NCBI GenBank assembly: GCA_963677625.2
Contig: CAXXSW010000011.1
Coordinates: 1-64,000 of the forward strand
DNA: 64,000 nucleotides
Source of the DNA: UBA1351 sp963677625
GTDB lineage: Bacteria > Bacillota > Clostridia > Lachnospirales > Vallitaleaceae
Reading direction: 5' to 3'
A program made the translations under genes and the position numbers. Under the pieces are notes generated by a model. The model was given only the letters and a program-made list of their open reading frames with translations. It did not search any database and was not told the DNA's origin. This document shows positions 44,916-53,264 of this stretch, piece by piece (position 1 is the stretch's first letter; the number at the start of each line of letters is the position of its first letter).

Positions 44916-44943
44916 AAACTCGGGTTAAGGCTCGGGTTTTTTT
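44916..44943 (+). terminator. Probable terminator after the MATE gene
   Basis: AAACTCG (44916-44922) can pair with CGGGTTT (44933-44939) using one G-T pair, followed by a long T run. The stem is short and the same region also contains a direct repeat of CTCGGGTT. Confidence 0.5.
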
Positions 44944-45020
44944 GTGCTGAATTATAAGTATAAGGCTGGGAAGAATCATAAAGACCTAATCATTTTAAAG
45001 AATTACAAAACAATCCTCCA

Positions 45021-45049
45021 TTCTAATTGAGAATCGTTCCTAGTATAAT
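45021..45049 (+). promoter_or_regulatory. Promoter and candidate operator of the ccdA-msrAB operon
   Basis: A perfect -10 TATAAT lies at 45044-45049. The -35 (TTCTAA, 45021-45026) is poor. Overlapping them is TTCTAATTGAGAA (45021-45033), close to the palindrome in the YyaL promoter, and TGAGAATCGTTCCTA (45028-45042), which matches the Fur-type box TGAGAATnATTCTCA at 11 of 14 positions. Confidence 0.5.
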
Positions 45050-45110
45050 AAACATATCAAATGAAAGTTGTTAAGATATTTCATTATTAAAAGAAGAGTA
45101 GGTGATTCTT

Positions 45111-45818
45111 ATGGTAGACAACTTATATATATCAACAGTATTTTTAGCAGGTCTATTATCTTTTTTCTCACCTTGTATCCTTCCCGTTATACCCGTTTAT
45201 ATTGGATATTTTACTGAAGGCTCAATAAAGGAAGAAGGTAAAAAGTTTAATCTTTTCACGATGCCGATACTAAAGGCAGTGGTATTCGTTGCAGGCCTTT
45301 CAACAAGTTTTGTCTTGTTGGGGTTTGGAGCAGGAGCCTTAGGCTCCATATTATATGGACCTATATTTCTTAGAATTGCAGGACTTATGGTCATTATATT
45401 AGGTATTCATCAGACGGGGCTTATAAAACTTAACTTTCTCAATAGAGAAAATAAAGTACATTTAAAGCGGACACGAAAATCAGATGTTATTGGTTCTTAC
45501 CTGCTGGGCTTTACGTTCAGCTTTGGTTGGACTCCATGTGTAGGTCCGGTACTTGCAGCAGTACTTGGCTTGTCAGCCAAGGAAGGATCTGCAGTATATG
45601 GTGGTTTCCTTATGATGGTATATTCTTTGGGCTTGATGATTCCCTTCTTGATTATGGCAATTTTCAGTGATTACTTACTTAAGAGGGTAAGAGGCCTATA
45701 CAAGCATATGGGTAAAATCAAGATAGTCGGAGGTGTATTGATTATTCTTATGGGTATACTTCTTATGACCAACAATATTACATGGATTGTTGCATGGTTC
45801 GAACGCTTAATCAATTAG
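45111..45818 (+). CDS. ccdA: CcdA-type thiol-electron transporter
   Basis: A 235-residue membrane protein with six helices that carries reducing equivalents from cytoplasmic thioredoxin to the outer face. The two redox cysteines sit in FSPCILPVIPVY and GWTPCVGPVLAAV, the CcdA/DsbD hallmarks. I choose ATG 45111; the in-frame GTG 45102 lies within the ribosome binding region (AGTAGGTGA). It heads an operon whose next two genes encode a thioredoxin-like lipoprotein and an MsrAB lipoprotein, the same arrangement as ccdA-etrx-msrAB in Streptococcus pneumoniae. Confidence 0.93.
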   Translation: MVDNLYISTVFLAGLLSFFSPCILPVIPVYIGYFTEGSIKEEGKKFNLFTMPILKAVVFVAGLSTSFVLLGFGAGALGSILYGPIFLRIAGLMVIILGIHQTGLIKLNFLNRENKVHLKRTRKSDVIGSYLLGFTFSFGWTPCVGPVLAAVLGLSAKEGSAVYGGFLMMVYSLGLMIPFLIMAIFSDYLLKRVRGLYKHMGKIKIVGGVLIILMGILLMTNNITWIVAWFERLIN

Positions 45819-45846
45819 TAATTTTTTGATGAAAAGGAGATTTAAA

Positions 45847-46575
45847 ATGAAAAGACAATGGATGAAAATAATAACATTAGTATTTGCTTTAGTATTAATA
45901 GTGGCAGGATGTACACAGGTACCAGAAAGCAAGGCTCAAGAAAGCCCTATGTCAGATCAAGAAGAGATGAAAGATGAGGACATGGCTAAAGACGATAAGG
46001 CAAATGAAGATACGGCAAATGAAGATATGGCCCAAGATTCCATGAAGGATAATATGTCGGATGGTTCAACAGAAGATAAGATGAAGGATGAAGACATGAT
46101 GGGAGATGAGATGTCAGAAGAAGTTGATCAAGGTGATATGATGATGACCAATGAAGGAAGCATGGCTCCGGAGCTAATCTTTACTGATATTGATGGTAAT
46201 ACGATAAGCTCAGCAGATTTACAAGGTCAAAAAGTATACCTAAAATACTGGGCGTCATGGTGTTCAATCTGTTTGGCAGGTCTTGAAGAAGTTGATGAGC
46301 TTTTTGCATCAGACCCAGATTTTACTCTTTATACAGTTGTTACACCTGGAGCTAATGGAGAACAATCTAAAGAAGATTTTGTCGAATGGTTTCAAGGGCT
46401 TGACTATGATAATATTGTTGTTTTATTCGATGAAGAGGGGATGACAGGGAAAGAGCTTAATATTAGGGCCTTCCCAACTTCAGTCTTTATCGGTTCTGAT
46501 GGAGTCCTTATTGAAGCTCTGCCAGGACATAAATCCAATGCTGAGATTCTTGATAAAATAGATAGTTTTTATTGA
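45847..46575 (+). CDS. Thioredoxin-like lipoprotein with a Met/Asp-rich linker
   Basis: A 242-residue surface redox protein. The signal peptide ends in the lipobox IVAGC (Cys22). Residues 35-106 form a low-complexity linker with 14 Met among Asp, Glu, Lys and Asn. The TlpA/ResA-like thioredoxin domain follows, with active site WCSIC (Cys139, Cys142). AAGGAG (45834-45839) supports ATG 45847 rather than the in-frame ATG at 45826. It should relay electrons from CcdA to MsrAB. The Met-rich linker is unusual and could itself be oxidised and repaired, or bind copper. Confidence 0.9.
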   Translation: MKRQWMKIITLVFALVLIVAGCTQVPESKAQESPMSDQEEMKDEDMAKDDKANEDTANEDMAQDSMKDNMSDGSTEDKMKDEDMMGDEMSEEVDQGDMMMTNEGSMAPELIFTDIDGNTISSADLQGQKVYLKYWASWCSICLAGLEEVDELFASDPDFTLYTVVTPGANGEQSKEDFVEWFQGLDYDNIVVLFDEEGMTGKELNIRAFPTSVFIGSDGVLIEALPGHKSNAEILDKIDSFY

Positions 46576-46590
46576 TAAGGAAGTGATGAT

Positions 46591-47730
46591 ATGAAAGGTT
46601 TAGGTTTATTTGCCCTTGTAGTGGTAACAATACTTATTACTGCTTCATGTACAAGAGCTAGTGATAAGATAGAGGATATGGAAGATTCTATTATTCCCAA
46701 AGATCAAGAAGGGAAAGATATGGAATTTACCCTAAAAGATAATGAAAGTAATATTGTGTCCCTACTTAAGGAGGGTGAATCTGTGGAAACCATATATTTT
46801 GCAGGTGGATGTTTCTGGGGTGTTGAGGAATATTTTTCAAGAATAGATGGTGTTTTGGATGCTGTTAGTGGTTATGCAAATGGAACAACTGAAAATCCGT
46901 CTTATGAAGATGTTGTTTATAACAAGACCGGTCATGCTGAAACGGTTCAGGTTACTTATGATGAGACTATTATTAGTCTGGAAACCTTAATCGGTTACTA
47001 TTTAAAGATTATTGACCCAACTAGTATCAATAAGCAAGGAAATGATATTGGTAATCAATACCGAACTGGTATATACTATATACGTGAGACTGATGGCTCT
47101 GTGATCAGTAATCTGCTGGAACTTGAACAATTAAAGTTTAAGGATCCAATAGTTGTTGAAAATATGCCTCTTGATAATTTTTATAAGGCAGAAGAGTATC
47201 ATCAGGATTATCTACAAAAAAATCCTAATGGCTATTGCCATGTTGACTTTGGACATTTAGAAGAAGAGGTGGTATTTATAGACCCTAATAATTATCCCAA
47301 ACCAAGTGATCAAGAACTAAAAGAGAAACTAAGTGATATACAGTATAAAGTAACCCAGGAAAATGTAACTGAACGTGCTTTTTCCAATGAATATTTTGAT
47401 AATCACGAGCCTGGTCTTTATGTTGATGTAGCAACTGGAGAACCTTTGTTTTCATCAAAGGACAAATATGATTCAGGTTGCGGTTGGCCAAGCTTTACCA
47501 GACCCATTGTTGAAGAAGTTGTTCATTATGAATCAGATACTTCCTTCAATATGGTAAGGACTGAAGTTAGGTCAAGAAGTGGAGACTCCCACTTAGGACA
47601 TGTTTTTGATGATGGACCTAAAGACAAAGGTGGCTTGCGATACTGTATCAACAGTGCTTCTATTAAATTTATACCTCTAAGTCAAATGGAAGCAGAAGGA
47701 TATGGAGATCTGGTATCCTTGATTGAATAG
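46591..47730 (+). CDS. msrAB: Bifunctional methionine sulfoxide reductase MsrAB, lipoprotein
   Basis: A 379-residue enzyme that reduces both epimers of methionine sulfoxide in proteins. A lipoprotein signal ends in ITASC (Cys20). The MsrA domain has its nucleophile Cys74 in GGCFWG. The MsrB domain has the resolving Cys297 (SGCGWP) and catalytic Cys352 (RYCINSASIKF); the zinc CxxC pairs of some MsrB proteins are absent. GAAGTGATG-like spacing joins it to the upstream thioredoxin lipoprotein by 15 nt. All three products would work at the outer membrane face. Confidence 0.95.
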   Translation: MKGLGLFALVVVTILITASCTRASDKIEDMEDSIIPKDQEGKDMEFTLKDNESNIVSLLKEGESVETIYFAGGCFWGVEEYFSRIDGVLDAVSGYANGTTENPSYEDVVYNKTGHAETVQVTYDETIISLETLIGYYLKIIDPTSINKQGNDIGNQYRTGIYYIRETDGSVISNLLELEQLKFKDPIVVENMPLDNFYKAEEYHQDYLQKNPNGYCHVDFGHLEEEVVFIDPNNYPKPSDQELKEKLSDIQYKVTQENVTERAFSNEYFDNHEPGLYVDVATGEPLFSSKDKYDSGCGWPSFTRPIVEEVVHYESDTSFNMVRTEVRSRSGDSHLGHVFDDGPKDKGGLRYCINSASIKFIPLSQMEAEGYGDLVSLIE

Positions 47731-47749
47731 TCATACGTAAGGTTAATGA

Positions 47750-47795
47750 CCTAGTAGTGTCAATCCATTTTGGAAGGACGCTACTGGGTATTCCT
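47750..47795 (+). terminator. Possible terminator after msrAB
   Basis: CCTAGTAGTGTC pairs imperfectly with GGACGCTACTGGG over a 12-base arm. The tail (TATTCCTATTT) is only moderately T-rich. Confidence 0.45.
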
Positions 47796-47824
47796 ATTTA
47801 TAAGTCTAAACAAGGGAGGGGAAG

Positions 47825-48592
47825 ATGAAATTACTGGTTATTGATGATGAACCTTTGGTGAGACGGGGGATTGTATCCTTGATTCCTTTTGAGGAGCTAG
47901 GTATAGGCAAGGTATTAGAAGCTGAGAATGGAGCAAGGGGACTTGAGCTTGTTGAGGCTGAGGAACCGGATATTATTCTTTGTGATATTAATATGCCAAA
48001 GCTTAATGGACTTGATTTTTCCAAGAAAGTCAAGAAAAGGTGGCCTTGGATAAAAATTGCAATTATTACAGGCTATGATTATTTCGATTATGCAAGACAG
48101 GCTGTGAAAATTGGTGTGGAAGATTATGTTCTCAAGCCTATTTCTAAGAATGATGTTTATGAAATTGTAGCAGGCCTTACTAATAAAATCAGAGAAGAAA
48201 GCAAGCTAAAAGAAGTATATAAAGCCACATTCAAAATCGAAGAGGAAGTACAAGTTATGGACGGGGCTGGTTATAAGGAAAAAATTGACCAGTTCATTGG
48301 TGAACATTTAAGTTCGGAAGACTTATCTTTAAGTTGGCTAGCGGAAGAACTTTCGCTTAATGATAACTATCTATCTACCTTGTTCAAAAAATTATATGGA
48401 GTTCCCTTTAGTGAGTATGTGGTAAATTTGCGATTGGAAAAAAGCAAGATACTTTTACTAACTACTAATCTGAAAAACTATGAAATAGCAGGACGAATAG
48501 GTATTAGTGATCCCAATTACTTTTCGACTTTGTTTAAGAAAAAGTATGGTTCATCACCGGGAAAATATCGAAAAAAAATACAGGGAGGTTGA
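47825..48592 (+). CDS. Response regulator, YesN/AraC type
   Basis: A 255-residue regulator with an N-terminal receiver domain (phospho-acceptor Asp54 in IILCDINMP, acidic pair Asp7-Asp8, Lys104) and a C-terminal AraC-type double helix-turn-helix (from about residue 155). The usual long linker of YesN proteins is short here. It is followed one base later by its probable partner kinase. Such pairs usually respond to extracellular sugars or peptides and control nearby uptake genes, but none lies next door. Confidence 0.92.
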   Translation: MKLLVIDDEPLVRRGIVSLIPFEELGIGKVLEAENGARGLELVEAEEPDIILCDINMPKLNGLDFSKKVKKRWPWIKIAIITGYDYFDYARQAVKIGVEDYVLKPISKNDVYEIVAGLTNKIREESKLKEVYKATFKIEEEVQVMDGAGYKEKIDQFIGEHLSSEDLSLSWLAEELSLNDNYLSTLFKKLYGVPFSEYVVNLRLEKSKILLLTTNLKNYEIAGRIGISDPNYFSTLFKKKYGSSPGKYRKKIQGG

Positions 48593-48593
48593 C

Positions 48594-50162
48594 ATGAAAG
48601 GTAATCGAATTACATTTATCTATTTTATCTTTGGAACCTTAAGTGTTATATTGGTTGGCTTTATCCTGTATTCTTCCTTAACAGGTGTTTTAATTAATGA
48701 GTCGGTTATGTCTACTGAGAATTCCGTTAATCAATCAGGTAAATATTTAGAAGTTTATATAGATAAACTTAAAATCATTTCGAATACAATTGTATCCAAT
48801 CCAGATGTCATAGACTTTTTTAGTCATGAAGGTGATCTGGACAGTAGTTTTTATATGAAGCGAATTAATGGTCTTATTGATGATCAAATGAGGGCGACAG
48901 ATTCCTTGGAATCTATTATTATCATCAGTAAGGATGGCAAACTTTTTTCTAATGAAGATAACTTGGATATGACTATGTCCGAGGATATGATGAAAGAAGA
49001 CTGGTATGTTAAGGCAATTCATAATGAAATGCCTAGTCTTACTTCTGCCAGAATGCAGAAGTTCTCTATGGATAAAGATTTATGGGTTATCTCTCTTAGC
49101 CAGGAGATTGTCGACTATAGGGGTAATAATATTGGTGTAGCTGTTATTGATGTTCCCTATACAGCTTTTGAAGCATATCTGATGGATCTTCATTTAGGTG
49201 AAGGTGGATTTGCCTTTATTCTAAATAATAGTGATGGTGTGGTTTTTCATGCAGACGTTTCATACTATGAAGACCCTGAAAAAGTTAATGAATTAGTTGC
49301 TGTCAAGAGTATGCCAATAGGATATCAAACCGGTAGTGACACCTTGATTTCAAAATATTCAATGGCTAATACAGATTGGACACTAATTGCTGTTTGTTCA
49401 GTAGATGCCTTGACTATCCTAAGACGACAAATTCTTGAAACCATTCTTTTTGGTATAGGTATTATCCTTTTAGTGGTTATAATTACAAGTATAATTTTAC
49501 GTCGTTTGACTAGTGAAATCAAGGAAAGAGAAGGAGAAATACATCATTATGAAATGAATGCCTTGTACTCTCAAATCAATCCTCATTTCCTATATAATAC
49601 ACTTGATACTATTGTTTGGATGGCAGAGTTTAATCAGAAGGAAGAGGTTATAGAAACAACTAAATCTTTAGCCCAGTTTTTCAGACTATCACTTAATAAG
49701 GGTAAGGAATTGACAAGTCTTGAGGATGAAGTAGAGCACGCGGCTAAATACCTTTATATTCAAAAACAAAGATACCAAGAAAAACTGACTTACGAGTTTA
49801 AGGTCGATGAAAGTCTTAAGGATATCATTATACCCAAGATCATTTTGCAACCGGTAATTGAAAACTCCATATACCATGGAATCAAAGACAAGGATGGTCA
49901 GGGGCATATTGAGATTAAGGCATATGGTGATGGAAGAGATATCAAGATCTTGGTTGCTGACAATGGAGTAGGTTTTAATATGGAAGACAGTCACTTACCT
50001 AAATCTACCAAGACAAAGCTTGGAGGTGTAGGATTAATGAACGTTGATAAAAGGATTAAGCTTTATTGTGGAGAAAACTATGGTATAGGAATTAAATCAA
50101 AAGTTGGTGCTGGAACCACAGTAACTTTGACTTTATGTATAAAAGGAGAGCATCATGAGTGA
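48594..50162 (+). CDS. Sensor histidine kinase, YesM/LytS type, without a HAMP domain
   Basis: A 522-residue membrane kinase. Membrane helices lie at about 9-28 and 281-302 and flank an extracytoplasmic dCache-like sensor (with KEDWYVKAI near 135). The His_kinase motif QINPHFLYNTLD places the phospho-acceptor at His331, and the ATPase domain shows QPVIENSIYHGI and DNGVGF. Only 29 residues separate the second membrane helix from the His, leaving no room for the HAMP linker usual in YesM kinases. GGGAGG (48583-48588) supports ATG 48594; longer upstream frames run inside the regulator gene. Confidence 0.92.
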   Translation: MKGNRITFIYFIFGTLSVILVGFILYSSLTGVLINESVMSTENSVNQSGKYLEVYIDKLKIISNTIVSNPDVIDFFSHEGDLDSSFYMKRINGLIDDQMRATDSLESIIIISKDGKLFSNEDNLDMTMSEDMMKEDWYVKAIHNEMPSLTSARMQKFSMDKDLWVISLSQEIVDYRGNNIGVAVIDVPYTAFEAYLMDLHLGEGGFAFILNNSDGVVFHADVSYYEDPEKVNELVAVKSMPIGYQTGSDTLISKYSMANTDWTLIAVCSVDALTILRRQILETILFGIGIILLVVIITSIILRRLTSEIKEREGEIHHYEMNALYSQINPHFLYNTLDTIVWMAEFNQKEEVIETTKSLAQFFRLSLNKGKELTSLEDEVEHAAKYLYIQKQRYQEKLTYEFKVDESLKDIIIPKIILQPVIENSIYHGIKDKDGQGHIEIKAYGDGRDIKILVADNGVGFNMEDSHLPKSTKTKLGGVGLMNVDKRIKLYCGENYGIGIKSKVGAGTTVTLTLCIKGEHHE

Positions 50163-50919
50163 GATGAAATATATATCTTGGAATGTTAATGGCATTAGAG
50201 CAGCTTTAAAAAAGGGTTTTATGGACTATTTTAAACAAGTGGATGCTGATATATTCTGTTTGCAAGAGACCAAGTGTCAAGTTGGTCAGGTTGAATTGGA
50301 CTTGCCAGGTTACTATCAATACTGGAATGCAGCTGAGAAAAAGGGCTATTCTGGAACAGCCATATTCACCAAAAATCAAGCCCTTAATGTAAGCTATGAT
50401 ATGGGAATAGAAAGACACGACAAAGAGGGGCGACTAATTACCTTAGAATTTGAAAGGTTTTACTTTATTACCTGTTATACACCCAATTCCAAACGTGGAC
50501 TGGAAAGACTTGAAGACCGAATGGACTGGGAAGATTCACTTAGGGACTATTTGCAGGAGTTAAACAAGAAAAAGCCGGTAGTTTATTGCGGTGATCTTAA
50601 TGTGGCCCATAAGGAAATTGACTTAAAAAATCCTAAAACCAACCGTATGTCAGCCGGTTTTACTGATCAGGAAAGGGGAAAGATGACCAGCCTTTTAGAT
50701 TCGGGATTTATGGACACCTTTAGATATTTCTATCCGGATGAAAAAGATCGATATTCATGGTGGTCATATATGGGGGGAGCCAGAGATAATAATATTGGTT
50801 GGAGAATTGATTATTTTATCACCTCTATGGACCTGAAAGACAACTTGCTAGATGCAGATATCCATAATGAGGTTATGGGATCGGATCATTGTCCTATTGA
50901 ACTTAAGGTCAAAATTTAA
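50155..50919 (+). CDS. xth: Exodeoxyribonuclease III
   Basis: A 254-residue AP endonuclease/3' exonuclease of the Xth (ExoA) family. The motifs ISWNVNGIRAA, CLQETKCQ, CGDLNVAHKEIDL, and the terminal GSDHCPIELKV contain the metal- and phosphate-binding Asn, Glu, Asp and His. AAAGGAGAG precedes ATG 50155, and the start overlaps the kinase stop by eight bases. The base-excision role complements mutY in this window. Confidence 0.95.
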   Translation: MSEMKYISWNVNGIRAALKKGFMDYFKQVDADIFCLQETKCQVGQVELDLPGYYQYWNAAEKKGYSGTAIFTKNQALNVSYDMGIERHDKEGRLITLEFERFYFITCYTPNSKRGLERLEDRMDWEDSLRDYLQELNKKKPVVYCGDLNVAHKEIDLKNPKTNRMSAGFTDQERGKMTSLLDSGFMDTFRYFYPDEKDRYSWWSYMGGARDNNIGWRIDYFITSMDLKDNLLDADIHNEVMGSDHCPIELKVKI

Positions 50920-51000
50920 TGATTAATGAATCTACTATTTAAGAGTTATACGTAAAGTTTTCATATAAGTGAATTGAAAAGAAGAAAAGTTATGGTATTA

Positions 51001-51029
51001 TTGACGTAAACAAAAGAATGTGATAGTAT
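51001..51029 (+). promoter_or_regulatory. Promoter of the lysine-fermentation operon
   Basis: TTGACG (51001-51006), a 17-nt spacer and TAGTAT (51024-51029) predict a start just before the riboswitch. Confidence 0.75.
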
Positions 51030-51061
51030 GGAATTAGTCAATATGAACAATTTCATAACAC

Positions 51062-51231
51062 ATGAATAGAGGTGCAGATGTGAGGGTAGTCTCCAGATGA
51101 TAAGGTTCTGATTAACCAATGTTGGAGATGAAGGCTTCATCTGCCGAAAGAACAGATTTAATCAGGGGTCTGTTACTTGGTCAGCAGAAGGAACTTCGGC
51201 GGACTGTTGCGATAAGCATCGAGCTATTCCA
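51062..51231 (+). ncRNA. Lysine riboswitch (L box)
   Basis: Conserved L-box elements appear in order: GAATAGAGGTGC at the 5' end (51064-51075), TAGTC, GGAGATGAAGG, CTGCCGAAAG (51141-51150), GGGGTCTGTT, GGACTGTTGCG and the 3' closing GAGCTATTC (51221-51229). Helix P1 is GAATAG (51064-51069) with CTATTC (51224-51229). The P1 3' strand is also the 5' strand of the following terminator, so lysine binding should block termination. It lies 145 nt before the first lysine-degradation gene. A cobalamin or cyclic-di-GMP switch does not fit these motifs. Confidence 0.85.
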
Positions 51232-51257
51232 ATACAGAGTATTGGAATAGCTTTTTT
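51222..51257 (+). terminator. Riboswitch-controlled terminator
   Basis: AGCTATTCCAATAC (51222-51235), loop AGA and GTATTGGAATAGCT (51239-51252) form a perfect 14-bp stem followed by six T residues. Its 5' arm includes CTATTC, which must be free of P1 for the terminator to form. Confidence 0.9.
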
Positions 51258-51375
51258 AATTACTATGAAATAACTCTTCATGAGTCAGTTTCTTCGTATT
51301 CATTTTCCAGCAAAGCGCTATTCACAACTACATAATTGTTTCTATGGAACTATCATTTAATGGAGGATCAATCCT

Positions 51376-52209
51376 ATGGAAAAAATCATGATTACCGCAG
51401 CCATTTGTGGCGCGGAAGTAATGAAACACCATAACGAGCATGTTCCCTATACAGTTGATGAAATCAGAAATGAGGCATTAAGGGCATATAACGCCGGTGC
51501 ATCTATCATTCATCTTCATGTTCGTGAAGATGATGGAAGACCGACTCAGGACAAAGAGCGTTTTGACCTATGTATAAAGGCCATTCGAAGTGTTTGTCCT
51601 GATGTTATTATTCAGCCATCAACAGGAGGTGCAGCGGGTATGACAGATGATGAACGTATCCAACCCCTTGAACTGAATCCTGAAATGGCAACTCTGGATC
51701 TTGGAACTTTGAACTTTGGTGGAGATGTGATATTTGTAAATACGGAAAATACGATTAAGGAATTTGCCTATCGCATGAAATCCAGAGGGATAAAACCGGA
51801 ACTGGAAGTTTTTGACAGGTCAATGATTAATATGGGGCTTCGTTTACATGAAAAGGGTCTTATAGAGGACGATATGCATTTTAATCTTGTTATGGGTGTT
51901 AATGGAGGTATTGGGGCCAGTTTGAGTGAATTTGCATTTATGGTGGATTCTCTGCCAAAAGGAACCACCTACACGGCCACTGGAATCGGTAAATACCAAT
52001 TTCAATTAGCTGCACTTGCAGCAGTACATGGTGGACATATTCGAGTTGGCTTTGAAGATAATATCTATACGGAAAAAGGTGTTAAGGCAATATCTAATGG
52101 CCAGTTGGTTGAAAAAGCAGTTAGAATAGCCAATGAACTTGGACGTAAGATTATGAGCCCTCAAGAAGCAAGAAGTCTTCTAGGACTTAAAGGGAGTAGG
52201 AGGATATGA
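51376..52209 (+). CDS. kce: 3-keto-5-aminohexanoate cleavage enzyme
   Basis: A 277-residue (beta/alpha)8 zinc enzyme (BKACE family). It converts 3-keto-5-aminohexanoate and acetyl-CoA into 3-aminobutyryl-CoA and acetoacetate. The metal His pair lies in IIHLHVREDDGRPTQD and the conserved region IQPSTGGAAGM follows. TGGAGG precedes ATG 51376. It is the first gene after the lysine riboswitch, and kdd overlaps its end by four bases. Confidence 0.95.
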   Translation: MEKIMITAAICGAEVMKHHNEHVPYTVDEIRNEALRAYNAGASIIHLHVREDDGRPTQDKERFDLCIKAIRSVCPDVIIQPSTGGAAGMTDDERIQPLELNPEMATLDLGTLNFGGDVIFVNTENTIKEFAYRMKSRGIKPELEVFDRSMINMGLRLHEKGLIEDDMHFNLVMGVNGGIGASLSEFAFMVDSLPKGTTYTATGIGKYQFQLAALAAVHGGHIRVGFEDNIYTEKGVKAISNGQLVEKAVRIANELGRKIMSPQEARSLLGLKGSRRI

Positions 52210-53264
52210 TGAAAAAGGGATGTAAATACGGAAGCCATCGTGTTATTGAGCCAAAAGGAGTCCTGCCTCAAGCAGCAGTAAAAATTGATAATAGGATGGA
52301 GATATTTGACAATGAGATTCTTTTAGATGTGCTAGCCTTAAATATTGATTCAGCATCCTTTACTCAAATAAAAAAAGCCAGTGGACATGACCCTGAAAAA
52401 GTGAAAGCCATGATTCTTGACATTGTGAATGATAGAGGTAAGATGCAAAATCCGGTTACAGGATCAGGTGGTATGCTGATTGGGAGAGTTAAACATATTG
52501 GGGACCTACTAAAAGATAAGGTGGAAATAAAGGAAGGGGATAAAATTGCGACTTTAGTATCCTTGTCCTTAACCCCTTTAAAAATTGAAACGATTAACCG
52601 TATTCATATGGATATTGATCGGGTGGATATTAAGGGTCAGGCTATTTTGTTTGAAACTGGTATTTATGCTAAACTTCCCGATGATATGAATGAAGGGTTA
52701 GCGCTTGCTGCTCTTGATGTTGCAGGAGCACCAGCCCAGGTCGCCAAATTAGTTAAGCCTGGGGATTCTGTTTTTATTCTAGGTGCCAGTGGAAAGTCAG
52801 GTATGCTTTGTGCCTATGAGGCTATGAAACGTGTTGGTCCTACAGGAAAAGTTATTGGTGGTGTTATTGATGATATTAATAAGAAGAAGCTACAAGACCT
52901 AAATTTATGCCATGCATATGTGGTTGGAGATGCCTGTAATGCTATGGACACTTACAGGCAGGTTCTTAAAGTAAACGAGAACAAGGAATGTGATATAGCT
53001 ATTAATTGTGTCAACGTTGGAAATACTGAAATGTCTACTATTCTTCCTGTTAGAGATGATGGGGTGGCTTATTTCTTCTCTATGGCGACCTCCTTTACTA
53101 AGGCAAGTCTAGGTGCGGAAGGGGTAGGAAAAGATGTGACTATGATTATGGGAAATGGCTATACCAAGGGGCATGCTCAGATTACCCTTGAAGAGTTGCG
53201 TGAGAACAAGGATTTAAGAGATTTTTATGAAAAGATATATGTTAGCAAGGAGGATATGGAATGA
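52206..53264 (+). CDS. kdd: L-erythro-3,5-diaminohexanoate dehydrogenase
   Basis: A 352-residue NAD-dependent dehydrogenase. It oxidatively deaminates 3,5-diaminohexanoate to 3-keto-5-aminohexanoate, the substrate of Kce. The N-terminal segment GSHRVIEPKGVLPQAA and the nucleotide-binding FILGASGKSGMLCAYEA (about residue 195) are family-typical. GTAGGAGG precedes the ATG. The gene overlaps kce and kamA by four bases at each end, so the order is tightly coupled. Confidence 0.94.
   Translation: MMKKGCKYGSHRVIEPKGVLPQAAVKIDNRMEIFDNEILLDVLALNIDSASFTQIKKASGHDPEKVKAMILDIVNDRGKMQNPVTGSGGMLIGRVKHIGDLLKDKVEIKEGDKIATLVSLSLTPLKIETINRIHMDIDRVDIKGQAILFETGIYAKLPDDMNEGLALAALDVAGAPAQVAKLVKPGDSVFILGASGKSGMLCAYEAMKRVGPTGKVIGGVIDDINKKKLQDLNLCHAYVVGDACNAMDTYRQVLKVNENKECDIAINCVNVGNTEMSTILPVRDDGVAYFFSMATSFTKASLGAEGVGKDVTMIMGNGYTKGHAQITLEELRENKDLRDFYEKIYVSKEDME

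Noticed and set aside
51062..51231. Cyclic-di-GMP or cobalamin riboswitch before the B12-dependent pathway
   Set aside because: The AGAGGTGC start, GCCGAA block and closing GAGCTATTC are L-box features, and no cobalamin-box or GEMM core is visible.
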